Assembly: GCF_029222965.1 (NCBI RefSeq)
Contig: NZ_JARHUD010000002.1
Location: forward strand, 392,567-456,566
Length of the DNA stretch: 64,000 nt
Reading direction: 5' to 3'
From: Aquibaculum arenosum
GTDB taxonomy: Bacteria > Pseudomonadota > Alphaproteobacteria > Kiloniellales > DSM-21159
Positions within the stretch are counted from its first letter, which is position 1, and every line of letters begins with the position of its first letter. A program made the translations under genes and the position numbers. Below the pieces are notes generated by a model. It saw only the letters and a list, made by a program, of their open reading frames with translations. It was not told where the DNA came from and ran no database searches. Shown one piece after another: positions 1-10,129 of the stretch.

Positions 1-616
1 CCTCCTCAACCCGTGTGACCATGGCATCGACCTCCGGCGCGTCCAGCCGGTTGAAGAACCCGGCATCGGCGGCGAGGTCGTTGGGTCCGATGAACAGCAG
101 ATCGACGCCCTCAACGGCCGCGATGCTCTCGATGTTCTCCACCGCCTCACAGGTTTCGATCTGGCAGATCACGAGGAGTTCCTCCTCCTCGAAGCGGCGC
201 AGGTAGTCCTCGAGGTCCAGCCCAAAGCGCGTGGCGCGCACAATGGAGGCAGCATATCCCCGCTTGCCGCGGGGGGGATAGCGACAGGCAGCGACGGCGG
301 CCTCGGCCTCCTCGGCGGTGTTGACTGAGGGCACCATGACGCCGCGCACACCCGCATCGAGGACCCGCTTGATGGCCACGGGGTCGTTTGCGGGGATGCG
401 CGTCAGCGGCAGGCAGCCAGTGCCCTTCATTGCCTGCATCATGCCAATGGTGTCGCCGATGGAGTGGGGGCCGTGCTCCATATCCATCATGGCACAGTCG
501 TAGCCGCATTCGGCCAGCACTTCAGCGGCCATGGGCGAGCCCAGTTCAAGCCACACACCGAAGAGCGTTTCCCCTGCTGCCATGCGAGCTTTGGGACCGG
601 GCCGAGATGCTGACAT
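1..616 (-). CDS. HpcH/HpaI family aldolase (3' end outside window)
   Basis: Only the first 205 codons are present; the gene runs off the left edge. The translation begins MSASRPGPKARMAAGETLFG and contains the features expected of class II HpcH/HpaI aldolases: a GVWLELGSP-like N-terminus, the DMEHGPHS metal-site region, the RIPANDP strand and the IGPNDLA motif near the visible end. Family members cleave 4-hydroxy-2-oxo acids, for example HpcH in homoprotocatechuate breakdown, to pyruvate or a related oxo acid plus an aldehyde, using a divalent metal. The start ATG lies 3 bases after the stop of the upstream Sel1/SPOR gene, so the two are probably co-transcribed. The true substrate cannot be told from sequence. 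A run of seven G near position 275 is translated in frame and does not break the gene. Confidence 0.85.
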   Translation of the reverse strand, partial: MSASRPGPKARMAAGETLFGVWLELGSPMAAEVLAECGYDCAMMDMEHGPHSIGDTIGMMQAMKGTGCLPLTRIPANDPVAIKRVLDAGVRGVMVPSVNTAEEAEAAVAACRYPPRGKRGYAASIVRATRFGLDLEDYLRRFEEEELLVICQIETCEAVENIESIAAVEGVDLLFIGPNDLAADAGFFNRLDAPEVDAMVTRVEE

Positions 617-619
617 CAC

Positions 620-2164
620 TTATTCCTTGCGCAGGGGCTGACAGAAGGCGTCGTCGTTGGAAGTCCGCAGGCGCTCACAGAAAGCGCCGGCGTCCTCTCG
701 ACTGCTGAAGCCGCCAGCCAGGACGCGTCGATAGGCGCCGCGATCGGTTTCGACAGTCTGATAGTGAACAGATCGATCACCCAGCAGATCCGGATGGGTG
801 GCACGAGCCTCCTGCCAGAGCCTGCTCGCCCCTTCCTGACTTTGCATGGAGCCGAGCCAGACCGCGAAGTCGCTCTCAGCCGCCGAGGATTCGGAGGCGT
901 TGCCACCGCCCGCTGCTGCCACTGGCTCTCCGACGTCTGCTGTTTGGCTGTCGGCTGCTGCCTGCGGGACCTCCGGAACCGTTTCGGGCTCAGGCACGGG
1001 TTCGAGTGCTGCTTCCGGTTCCGGTGCGGCTTCAGGCTCTTCGATTGCGTTCTGCTTCGGATCGGCACTCTCTGCCGCCACCTTGGCGCTATCGCTGACC
1101 GCACCATTCAGGACGACGGCCTCGCTCATCTCGGGCGCCAAGACCTCCGCTTCGGACAGGGGCATCTCGGATACCTCCGTCGCGCGCTCGTCCATCGACT
1201 CAATGCCCCTTTCCGCCCGTGCCGAGAAGTCACTGTCTTCGCCTTCCAGGATGGCGGAGATCGTGGCCGACAGCGCGGTTTCCCGGCTGGCGAAGCCGGT
1301 CTCTGGTGGGGAAGCGTAACGCGCAGGCGGCGCTGGATCGACCTGTTCCGGCGGACCGGGTATCGCCGGGATGTCCGGAGCTTCACTCACCTCACGCGTC
1401 CCGTCATCGGAGTTGGGCTCTGCCTCCGCCTCCGCCGAAGGCGGTTCCTGCCTGTCGGGCTGCGGCTCAGGCGTGACCGTGACCTGGCGCTCTTCCTCCG
1501 CCGGCGGCTCGTCAACCGCAAGCGGTTCTTCCGCTTCGGCAGGCGCGCCGACGCCTGCATCCCGCCCATAGCCGTTGCCGCGCGCGCGTTCCTCCCAGGC
1601 TGCTGCTTGTCCCGAGTCGCGCTGAACGCCGATCCCCAGCCGGTAGAACTCGGACAGGCCGAACTGCGCTGCCGGCAGGCCGTTCTCCGCGGCGAGTTCC
1701 ATCCACTCTGCGGCCCGTCGCAGGCGCGGCGCCACGCCAATACCGTTGTAGTAGGCGAGCGCCAGATTGTACTGCGCTTCGGCCTGCCCGGCTTCGGCGG
1801 CATTCTGCCAAAGATCGACGGCCCGCTGGCTGTCACGCACCAAGCCCCGGCCCTCGAGCAGCAGGAGCGCAAAGTTGGTTTCGGCTGCAAGAGAGCCGCG
1901 CTGCATGGCACGGCGATACCAGGTGGCAGCGCGCTCGGGATCGGCGCCCACGTCTGCGCCCCCCTCCTCGTAGAGCTTGCCCAAGGCAAACTCGGCCTCG
2001 GAACTGCCGTTGGCCGCGGCCATCAGCCAATTCACTTCGGCCCGCGCCGCATTGCCCTGGCCATAGGCGGCCAGCCCCGCATCGTAATCCTGGCTCCAGG
2101 CTTTACCGGGCAAACCGCTCGCCAGAACGAGCGCAAGATACAAGGGAAGGGTCAGGCGCCCCAT
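620..2164 (-). CDS. Sel1-repeat protein with C-terminal SPOR domain
   Basis: 514 residues. An N-terminal signal peptide (about residues 1-24, hydrophobic core LPLYLALVLASGL, likely cleavage after AWS) predicts export. Residues about 27-190 form Sel1/TPR-like repeats of about 36 residues, seen as recurring A..G...A...L...Y..G.GV blocks (for example ALAYYNGIGV and LSEFYRLGIGV). About residues 195-430 are a low-complexity linker rich in Glu, Ala and Pro. The C-terminus (about 430-514) resembles a SPOR domain, which binds denuded glycan at division sites. The combination suggests an envelope or cell-wall associated scaffold. It ends 3 bases before the aldolase start. The exact partners are unknown, and the linker is the least conserved-looking part. 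Confidence 0.8.
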   Translation of the reverse strand: MGRLTLPLYLALVLASGLPGKAWSQDYDAGLAAYGQGNAARAEVNWLMAAANGSSEAEFALGKLYEEGGADVGADPERAATWYRRAMQRGSLAAETNFALLLLEGRGLVRDSQRAVDLWQNAAEAGQAEAQYNLALAYYNGIGVAPRLRRAAEWMELAAENGLPAAQFGLSEFYRLGIGVQRDSGQAAAWEERARGNGYGRDAGVGAPAEAEEPLAVDEPPAEEERQVTVTPEPQPDRQEPPSAEAEAEPNSDDGTREVSEAPDIPAIPGPPEQVDPAPPARYASPPETGFASRETALSATISAILEGEDSDFSARAERGIESMDERATEVSEMPLSEAEVLAPEMSEAVVLNGAVSDSAKVAAESADPKQNAIEEPEAAPEPEAALEPVPEPETVPEVPQAAADSQTADVGEPVAAAGGGNASESSAAESDFAVWLGSMQSQEGASRLWQEARATHPDLLGDRSVHYQTVETDRGAYRRVLAGGFSSREDAGAFCERLRTSNDDAFCQPLRKE

Positions 2165-2337
2165 GAAGAGTCACACTCGGCTGCTGCAACGCCCGTCACG
2201 CTACCCGCCGCCGCCAAAGGGGGCAAGGGCGACGCATCAGGGTCAGGTAGCTCCGCCAGATGGGAAAAGGCCTACCTCGACCTGCTCTACACCTTTGATT
2301 CAGAGCGGATTCGCGCGTTTGCTCTGAGCGCAGTGGC

Positions 2338-3693
<1,356 letters not shown>

Positions 3694-3860
3694 CTACTCC
3701 CCTGAGTGTGTCTCTCCTCTTCACCCAGCCCGGAACTAGAGCAGGTCTAGCGCCCCGATGGCAGCGGGCGTGCCTGAATAAACGTACACAAACGGAATCA
3801 AAAGCAGGATTCTTGCGTCACAGCGTCGCGCTCAGAGCAGGGCTGGCGGCAACTGGCCGC

Positions 3861-4562
3861 TTAGTAAGGGGTGCTCGGACTGATCGGCCGACGCAGAAGC
3901 GCCACGTCCTTGACCGGCACGTCTATGCTCCAACCCCGGCTGGCTGCCAAGTAGCGAAGGGTCTCTTCCCGGTAGAAGACCACGTGGGTCGGGTCCCGCC
4001 GATAATGCCAGTCGGCGAAGCGCGCATCATCGGTCTGAAAGCAGGTCATGAGACCAAGCCAGCCGCCGGGGCGCACCAGCGCCATGAGACGGGCGAACTC
4101 CTCAGCCGGCCGATGGAAGTGCTCCGCCGTCTCCGTGCAGGTCACGAAGTCGTATGTGCCGGCCAAGTCGTCGGTGTTGGGCCGGAAGAAGGGATCATAG
4201 AGCGCGACGGCATGGCCCGCTTCCCGCAGCATGGCCGCCAGCGCCGACGCCGGGCCGCAGCCATAATCCAGACCGTTGGATGAAGCCGGCAGACGCGCCA
4301 GCAGCGGGATTGCGAGTTTCGCCAGGAAGCGGCGGTAACCAGCATCCCCCGAATTGTTCTCATGGGTCAGGTAGAAAACATGCTCTTCCCGCGCACTCAG
4401 GCGTAGGGAGGGATCGAGGAAGCGCGCTTCGCAAAGGCCGCAGCACCAATAGTGCTTCTCCTCGACCTCCAGGAAAGGCTCCGGATTGGGAGCAAGGCAC
4501 ACCGGGCAGCAGGTCGGCACAGAATCAGGAGAATGAAAACCGCTCAACTTCGGGGAGGTCAT
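3861..4562 (-). CDS. zinc-ribbon class I SAM-dependent methyltransferase
   Basis: 233 residues from the chosen start. The N-terminus carries two cysteine pairs (CCPVC and CCGLC) suggesting a zinc ribbon. It is followed by a Rossmann-type methyltransferase core with the SAM-binding glycine motif LDYGCGPAS and a DFVTCTETAEH segment, as in the Methyltransf_23/UbiG-like families. The substrate is unknown. The reading frame is open up to a GTG at 4622, but I prefer ATG 4562 because a GAGG lies 9 bases upstream and residues before it look unconserved; ATG 4592 is also possible. It is followed on the left by gdhA and preceded by tRNA-Arg, both on the minus strand. Confidence 0.75.
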   Translation of the reverse strand: MTSPKLSGFHSPDSVPTCCPVCLAPNPEPFLEVEEKHYWCCGLCEARFLDPSLRLSAREEHVFYLTHENNSGDAGYRRFLAKLAIPLLARLPASSNGLDYGCGPASALAAMLREAGHAVALYDPFFRPNTDDLAGTYDFVTCTETAEHFHRPAEEFARLMALVRPGGWLGLMTCFQTDDARFADWHYRRDPTHVVFYREETLRYLAASRGWSIDVPVKDVALLRRPISPSTPY

Positions 4563-4665
4563 GCGGATGGGCCTCGTGATCGAGCCGGACATCGCCGAAG
4601 GTGGAGACGTGGGCGGTAACACTTTAGCCCGCAGATCAAAGACTAACTCTAAGTCTTTGAGAGAT

Positions 4666-4742
4666 TGGCGGGCCCGTAGGGATTCGAACCCCAGACCTCT
4701 TCCTCCGGAGGGAAGCGCTCTATCCAGCTGAGCTACGGGCCC
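4666..4742 (-). tRNA. tRNA-Arg (anticodon CCG)
   Basis: Read on the minus strand the 77 bases fold into a full cloverleaf. Acceptor GGGCCCG pairs with CGGGCCC, the D arm has GCTC/GAGC, the anticodon stem CTTCC/GGAAG encloses the loop CTCCGGA (anticodon CCG, reading CGG), and the T arm carries GGTTCGAATCC. The 3' CCA is encoded (complement of 4666-4668). It closely resembles the tRNA-Arg(CCG) of other proteobacteria. Confidence 0.96.
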
Positions 4743-4800
4743 GCGTGCGAGCGGACATTAGCCGAGGGGGCGGCATCGAACAAGCCCGCTGGAGGGTCAT

Positions 4801-5892
4801 TTACCCTTCCCGCTGCTCCACCTCCTGGGCGTGTTCTTCGGGAAGACGCTCGACCGTCGAGGGCAAGGTTCCGGTCGGATTATCGATCCAGGCAGCAATG
4901 TCATCAATCACCCGCGGTCCCTGCAGATCGCGGGTCAGCAGGTGCCAGCCTTCAGGATAGCGCAGGAAGCGATGACCGGCCTCTTGCGGCATCTCCTGCC
5001 AAAGTCGTTCCACTGGCTCGGGGGGAATGATTTCGTCCCGCTCGCCATAGAGCAGCAGGGTGGGAGTGTGCACGGCCGGACCGGCCGCCAGGGCCCGGTC
5101 CATCAGGTCGACAAGCCCGGCAATGGTATCGATGCGTGCACTCCCGAGCACCAGGGGGTCGCGCCCCAGAGCGCGCAGCATTTCGATGTTGTCCGAGGCC
5201 TGGCGGCGCACGCTGCTGGCCGAGGGGCGGAACCAGGGGACGGTGCGCAACGCCACCCAAAGCCCCACTCGCTGATACCAGGGCTGTGTTTCCCGCGCCC
5301 AGACGGCCGGTGCAGAGAGAATCAGGCCATCCGCATCCAGGCCCTCCGGCTCGGCTTCGGCAGCCAGCAGGACAGCGCCGCCCATGGATTCCCCGAAAAG
5401 GTAAAGCGGAACCCCCGGAAAGGTGCCGCGCAACTGAGCGGAGACAGTGCGAACGTCGGCGGTCATCACCTCGCCGCCAGCCCAAAGTCCGGTGTTGGGA
5501 CTCTCGCCAAAGCCTCGCTGATCGTAGGCAAAAACCGCAATGTCCTGTTGAGCCAAGGCCTCACCGAGTGGCGCAAAAGCATGGGCGTAGTCGTTGAAAC
5601 CATGCAAGGCGAGGATCACCGCCCGGGGTTCCTCTTCCAGCGGCAACCAAGCTCGTACCGCCAGTTCGAGGCCATCGGAGCTGAGAAAATGCCCGACGTG
5701 CGTGCGATAGCCGCGTTCCTCCTCCGCGCTCGCTTTTTCGGCCAAGCTGAAGCCCGGGCTGTGGTTCTCGGAGCCGCCAGGCGCCTGCACAGGTGTGCAG
5801 GCCGTCGCCACCAGGAACAGGGCAGAAAAGACCCCGACGCCAAGCACGACGCGGCGAGCGAGCCAGTCCTTAGCCTTGCACAGCCCCGACAT
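4801..5892 (-). CDS. alpha/beta hydrolase lipoprotein (monoglyceride lipase/lysophospholipase-like)
   Basis: 363 residues. A lipoprotein signal is visible: a hydrophobic stretch followed by the lipobox LVATAC, so the mature protein should be membrane anchored through Cys-32. The hydrolase core shows the oxyanion-region LALHGFND, the FAYDQRGFGES segment and the nucleophile elbow GESMGG, as in serine hydrolases of the monoacylglycerol lipase/lysophospholipase group. The acid and base of the triad fall in the LYGERDEIIP and GWHLL segments. It overlaps the end of the upstream ABC ATPase gene by 23 bases, so translation is probably coupled. The physiological substrate is unknown. Confidence 0.85.
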   Translation of the reverse strand: MSGLCKAKDWLARRVVLGVGVFSALFLVATACTPVQAPGGSENHSPGFSLAEKASAEEERGYRTHVGHFLSSDGLELAVRAWLPLEEEPRAVILALHGFNDYAHAFAPLGEALAQQDIAVFAYDQRGFGESPNTGLWAGGEVMTADVRTVSAQLRGTFPGVPLYLFGESMGGAVLLAAEAEPEGLDADGLILSAPAVWARETQPWYQRVGLWVALRTVPWFRPSASSVRRQASDNIEMLRALGRDPLVLGSARIDTIAGLVDLMDRALAAGPAVHTPTLLLYGERDEIIPPEPVERLWQEMPQEAGHRFLRYPEGWHLLTRDLQGPRVIDDIAAWIDNPTGTLPSTVERLPEEHAQEVEQREG

Positions 5893-6892
5893 CGCCTCTC
5901 CCGGACGAATCGTCCGTCGCGTGCGCCCCGCTGGTGAGCTGCAGGAAGATGTCTTCCAGGTCGGCTTCTTCCGTTCGCAGGTCGGCCACCGTCAAACCGG
6001 CCCGCGAAAGGGCTTCGAGTATGTACGCCACGGGGCTCTCACTGGCCTTGTAGCGGAAGACCAAGCGGTTCGATGCGGCCAACTCCGGAGCAAAGGCTTC
6101 CAGCTCGGGCGGCGTGACCCGCAGGTCCCCTTCCACCGTCACCTGCAACTCCTTGTTATCAAGCCGCTGCAAGAGCTGCTCTTTCGGCTCGCAGGCGATC
6201 ACCCGACCGTAGTTGATGATGGCGATGGTATCGCAGAGTTCCTCGGCTTCTTCGAGATAGTGCGTGGTCAGAAGCACGGTCGTGCCGGCGGCATTGAGAG
6301 CACGCACCTGCGACCAAAGCTGCTGGCGCAATTCGATATCCACACCGGCAGTCGGCTCGTCGAGCACCAGAATTGGCGGCGCATGCACCATGGCCTTGGC
6401 GACCATGAGGCGTCGGCGCATACCGCCGGAGAGCGTGCGGGTGTAGGCGTCCGCCTTGTCCAGGAGCCCCAGGCTTTCGAGGATCTCATTGGTGCGCCGT
6501 TCGCGCTTCGGGACGCCGTAGAGGCCAGCCTGCAGTTCCAGCAGTTCGTGAGGCGTGAAGAAGGGGTCGATATTGAGTTCCTGCGGCACCACGCCGATGG
6601 AGGCCCGGGACATACGCGTGTCGCGGTCGATGTCGTAGCCCCAGATCGCGGCCTGGCCGCTGGTCTTGCGCACCAAGCCCGCGAGAATGTTGATCAGTGT
6701 CGACTTTCCTGCGCCATTAGGGCCGAGCAGTGCGAAGAGCGAGCCGCGCGGCACCGTGAGATCGATGTCGTGTAGCGCGACTTTTTCCGGGCTGCGACCG
6801 CTGCCCTTGTAAACCTTCCTCAGGCTGGAAACGGACACGGCGTCCCGAGGAAGCTGGGCAGTTGCGGGGGTTTTCTTGTCTTGCAGTTGCAT
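5870..6892 (-). CDS. ABC transporter ATP-binding protein (ABC-2 export type)
   Basis: 340 residues: one nucleotide-binding domain plus a C-terminal extension typical of ABC-2 exporters (CcmA/YadG-like group). Walker A is GPNGAGKST, the signature is LSGGMRRRLM, Walker B is ILVLDEPTAGVD, and the H-loop histidine lies in LLTTHYLEEAEEL. The expected membrane permease is not adjacent: the next gene downstream (23-base overlap) is a lipoprotein hydrolase, and upstream lies a divergent zinc-finger gene. The permease must be elsewhere, or the ATPase serves another complex. The N-terminal 20 residues before the core are variable and the start could be slightly internal. Confidence 0.92.
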   Translation of the reverse strand: MQLQDKKTPATAQLPRDAVSVSSLRKVYKGSGRSPEKVALHDIDLTVPRGSLFALLGPNGAGKSTLINILAGLVRKTSGQAAIWGYDIDRDTRMSRASIGVVPQELNIDPFFTPHELLELQAGLYGVPKRERRTNEILESLGLLDKADAYTRTLSGGMRRRLMVAKAMVHAPPILVLDEPTAGVDIELRQQLWSQVRALNAAGTTVLLTTHYLEEAEELCDTIAIINYGRVIACEPKEQLLQRLDNKELQVTVEGDLRVTPPELEAFAPELAASNRLVFRYKASESPVAYILEALSRAGLTVADLRTEEADLEDIFLQLTSGAHATDDSSGRGDVGAVQG

Positions 6893-7007
6893 GGCTTGAT
6901 GACTTAAGTCACCCGCCGCCGGGGTGCAAGGCAGCGATCGCTGCCGTTGCCAGCGAAGCGAGGCCCACTATGATCGGTGCAGAACTGCAAGTCGTTGGAG
7001 GGGTTGG

Positions 7008-7184
7008 ATGATGTCGGAAGAACACATCGAGGTGGAGTCGGAAGTAGTCGCCTGTGATGGCGGGACCGGTCCGCTCGGCCATCCCCGGGTCTGGCTGAAC
7101 ATGGAAGGGCGCGGCGAGATCGTCTGCCCTTACTGCAGCCGGCATTTCGTTCTCAAGAAGGGCGCTGAAGCCGGCGCACACTGA
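7008..7184 (+). CDS. small zinc-finger (CHCC, NDUFS6-like) protein
   Basis: 58 residues. The C-terminal half contains GHPRVWLNMEG and IVCPYCSRHFVL, the pattern of the zf-CHCC family (Cys...His...Cys-x2-Cys) found in alphaproteobacteria and in the mitochondrial complex I accessory subunit NDUFS6/13 kDa. The frame is open further upstream, but ATG 7008 (or 7011) is the start, supported by GGAGG at 6997-7001 six bases before it. It lies divergent from the ABC ATPase and 52 bases ahead of polA. The role in complex I assembly is known only for relatives; here it is inferred. Confidence 0.85.
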   Translation: MMSEEHIEVESEVVACDGGTGPLGHPRVWLNMEGRGEIVCPYCSRHFVLKKGAEAGAH

Positions 7185-7236
7185 CGGTGGTGATCAAGGC
7201 GGCGCAAGCGGCTCGACAGGTCGCGGGCGCCGCGGC

Positions 7237-10044
7237 ATGCTCGCGGCCATGAGCGACGCCAAGCCCCTCCCCACGCCTCCCTATGACCACCTCTTCGTCA
7301 TTGACGGATCCGGCTACATCTTCCGCGCCTACTTCGCGCTGAAGACGCCGATGACCACAAGCCAAGGCGTGCCGGTGTCGGCAGTCTTCGGCTTCACGAA
7401 CATGCTGCTGAAGTTCCTGCGCGACAACGAGGCCGGCGGACTGGTCGTCGTGTTCGATGCCGGCAAGCGCACCTTCCGCAATGACATCTATGCCGACTAC
7501 AAGGCCAACCGGCCCGATCCGCCCGAGGACCTGATTCCGCAGTTCGCCATTGTGCGCGAGGCGGCCGAGGCCTGCGGTCTGCCGATTATCGAGTTGGAGA
7601 ACTACGAAGCCGACGACATCATCGCCACCCTCGCGCGCCAGGCGCGGGAAGCCTGCGTGCAAGTCACCATCGTCTCTTCGGACAAGGATCTGATGCAGCT
7701 CGTAGGCGATGGGGTCGATATGCTCGACCCGATCCGCAACACCCCGATCCAGGTCGAGCAGGTAGAGGAGAAGTTCGGCGTCCCGCCCGAGAAGGTGGTG
7801 GACGTTCAGGCCCTGGCCGGCGATTCGGTGGACAATGTCCCAGGCGTCCCCGGCATCGGCGTGAAGACCGCAGCGGAGCTTATTCGCACCTACGGCGACC
7901 TGGACACGCTTCTGGCGCGCGCCAGCGAGATCAAGCAGCCCAAGCGTCGCGAACGACTGCTGGAGTTCGCCGATCAGGCGCGCATCTCGCGCCAGCTCGT
8001 CGCCCTGGATGCGCAGGTGCCGCTGCCGAACGGGCTCGAGTCCTGGATCAAGCCCGACCCGGACCCGGACAAGCTGCGCCGCTTTCTCGAGGCCTACGAG
8101 TTCCGCTCGACCCTGGCCCGTTTGAGCGACCAGCTCGGCCTCAAGCCCGAAGCCGGTTCGAAGGCTTCGCTCCCGGAGCCGGGCAGCGGGGCCGAGTATG
8201 AGCTCATCCAGGACTGGCCGGCATTGGACGCCTGGATTGCTGCCGCCAATGAAAGCGGCGTGGTCGCCATCGACACGGAGACCACCTCCCTGGATCCGCA
8301 GCAGGCTGAATTGGTCGGTATCAGCCTGTCGGTCACGGAGGGTCAGGGCTGCTACATTCCGGTGGGGCACCGCTCACCCGTGGGTGGCGACGGCAATCTG
8401 GATTTCGACGGCTCGGATGCGCCGAAGCAGCTCCCGCGCGATGCGGTCCTGGAAAAGCTGGCGCCATTGCTGAGCGACGATGCCGTGCTGAAGGTGGGGC
8501 AGAACCTCAAGTACGACATGCGCGTGCTCGCCCGCTATGGCGTCGCCGTCACGCCCATCGACGACACCATGCTGCTCTCCTATGTGCTCGAAGGCGGCGT
8601 GCACGGCCACGGCATGGATGAGCTATCCAAACTGCATCTCGGCCACACGCCGATCTCCTACAAGGAGGTGGCCGGCAGCGGGCGCAATCAGGTCACCTTC
8701 GACCGCGTGCCGCTGGACAAAGCGCTCGACTATGCGGCGGAGGACGCTGATGTCACCCTGCGGCTCTGGCGCGCACTCAAACCGCGCCTGACCCAGGCCC
8801 GAGTCACCACGGTCTACGAAACACTGGAACGCCCCCTGGTGCCTGTGCTCCTGGAAATGGAACGCACCGGCATTAAGGTGGACCGCGAGCATCTGCGCCG
8901 GCTCTCCAATGACTTCGCCCAGCGCATCGATACGCTGGAGAGGGAAATTCACCAACTGGCCGGGCGCAGCTTCACCATCGGCAGCCCCAAGCAGCTCGGC
9001 GAAGTGCTGTTCGACGAGATGGGTCTCGACGGCGGCGGCCGGAAGGGTAAGTCCGGCGCCTACTCCACCGGAGCCGACATCCTGGAAATGCTGGCTGCCC
9101 AGGGGCACGACCTGCCGCGCCGGGTGCTCGACTGGCGCCAGCTGACCAAGCTGAAATCCACTTATACCGACGCCCTGCAACAGCAGATCAACGCCGAGAC
9201 TGGGCGGGTGCACACCACCTTCAGCCAGGCTGTGGCCTCCACCGGCCGCCTCTCCTCCAATGATCCCAACCTCCAGAACATTCCCATCCGCACCGAGGAA
9301 GGGCGTAAGATTCGCGAGGCCTTCGTGGCTGAGGCGGGCTGCCAGCTTCTGTCGGTCGACTACAGCCAGATCGAACTGCGCCTGACCGCCCATATTGCCG
9401 ATGTGGCCGCACTGCGCGACGCCTTCGAGCAGGGCCAGGACATTCACGCCATGACGGCCAGCCAGGTCTTCGGTGTGCCGCTGGCGGAAATGGACCCGGC
9501 AACCCGCCGGCGGGCCAAGGCCATCAACTTCGGCATCATTTACGGCATTTCCCCCTTTGGATTGGCGCAGAACCTGGGCATCACCCAGGGCGAGGCGCGC
9601 AGCTACATCCAGGCCTACTTTGAGCAGTTCCCCGGCATCCGCGACTACATGGACAGCATGAAGGCGCTCGGCCGGGAGCAGGGTTGGGTCGAGACCCTCT
9701 TCGGGCGCAAAGTGCACGTGCCGGCCTTGAAGGAAAAAAACCCGGCCAGGCGCGCCTTCGGCGAGCGCGCGGCGATCAACGCACCGATCCAGGGCACAGC
9801 CGCCGACATCATCAAGCGCGCCATGATCCATGTGCCCCCGGCCCTCACCCGCGCCGGCCTCTCTGCCAAGCTGCTGCTGCAGGTGCACGACGAACTGCTG
9901 TTCGAAGTGAGGGAAGCCGAGCTGGAAGAGACCAAGGCACTGGTGAAGCAGGTGATGGAGAACGCCTGCGCCCCCGTGGTGACCCTCTCGGTCCCGCTGG
10001 TGGCCGACGCCGGCGTTGGCGAGAGCTGGGCCACCGCACACTGA
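7237..10044 (+). CDS. polA: DNA polymerase I
   Basis: 935 residues. It has three domains in the usual order: 5'-3' exonuclease (about 1-310, with the FDAGKRTFRN and SSDKDLMQLV segments and a helix-hairpin-helix at PGIGVKTA), 3'-5' proofreading exonuclease (about 340-540, motif AIDTETTSLDP intact), and polymerase (about 560-935, motif A SVDYSQIELR, motif B RRRAKAINFGIIYG, motif C QVHDELLFEV). All catalytic acidic residues are visible, so the protein should have all three activities and serve Okazaki fragment processing and repair. The start is either ATG 7237 or ATG 7249; neither has a clear ribosome binding site. It precedes ku and ligD on the same strand. Confidence 0.97.
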   Translation: MLAAMSDAKPLPTPPYDHLFVIDGSGYIFRAYFALKTPMTTSQGVPVSAVFGFTNMLLKFLRDNEAGGLVVVFDAGKRTFRNDIYADYKANRPDPPEDLIPQFAIVREAAEACGLPIIELENYEADDIIATLARQAREACVQVTIVSSDKDLMQLVGDGVDMLDPIRNTPIQVEQVEEKFGVPPEKVVDVQALAGDSVDNVPGVPGIGVKTAAELIRTYGDLDTLLARASEIKQPKRRERLLEFADQARISRQLVALDAQVPLPNGLESWIKPDPDPDKLRRFLEAYEFRSTLARLSDQLGLKPEAGSKASLPEPGSGAEYELIQDWPALDAWIAAANESGVVAIDTETTSLDPQQAELVGISLSVTEGQGCYIPVGHRSPVGGDGNLDFDGSDAPKQLPRDAVLEKLAPLLSDDAVLKVGQNLKYDMRVLARYGVAVTPIDDTMLLSYVLEGGVHGHGMDELSKLHLGHTPISYKEVAGSGRNQVTFDRVPLDKALDYAAEDADVTLRLWRALKPRLTQARVTTVYETLERPLVPVLLEMERTGIKVDREHLRRLSNDFAQRIDTLEREIHQLAGRSFTIGSPKQLGEVLFDEMGLDGGGRKGKSGAYSTGADILEMLAAQGHDLPRRVLDWRQLTKLKSTYTDALQQQINAETGRVHTTFSQAVASTGRLSSNDPNLQNIPIRTEEGRKIREAFVAEAGCQLLSVDYSQIELRLTAHIADVAALRDAFEQGQDIHAMTASQVFGVPLAEMDPATRRRAKAINFGIIYGISPFGLAQNLGITQGEARSYIQAYFEQFPGIRDYMDSMKALGREQGWVETLFGRKVHVPALKEKNPARRAFGERAAINAPIQGTAADIIKRAMIHVPPALTRAGLSAKLLLQVHDELLFEVREAELEETKALVKQVMENACAPVVTLSVPLVADAGVGESWATAH

Positions 10045-10057
10045 AGCGACGCGAACC

Positions 10058-10083
10058 GGAACCCAGGATGCTTGCCGGACGTT
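10058..10083 (+). promoter_or_regulatory. candidate EcfG-type general-stress promoter for ku-ligD
   Basis: GGAAC at 10058-10062 and CGTT at 10080-10083 are separated by 17 bases. This matches the GGAAC-N16-19-CGTT pattern of the alphaproteobacterial general stress sigma factor EcfG. It ends 46 bases before the ku start codon. The match is seen directly; use in the cell is inferred. Confidence 0.6.
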
Positions 10084-10129
10084 GTGGTGGCGAACAACGT
10101 CACGCTTGATATTGGGCCGGGAGGTGTCG

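Noticed and set aside
2302..2328. Inverted repeat after gdhA as a terminator
   Set aside because: A 7-bp stem is present but no T tract follows on the minus strand.
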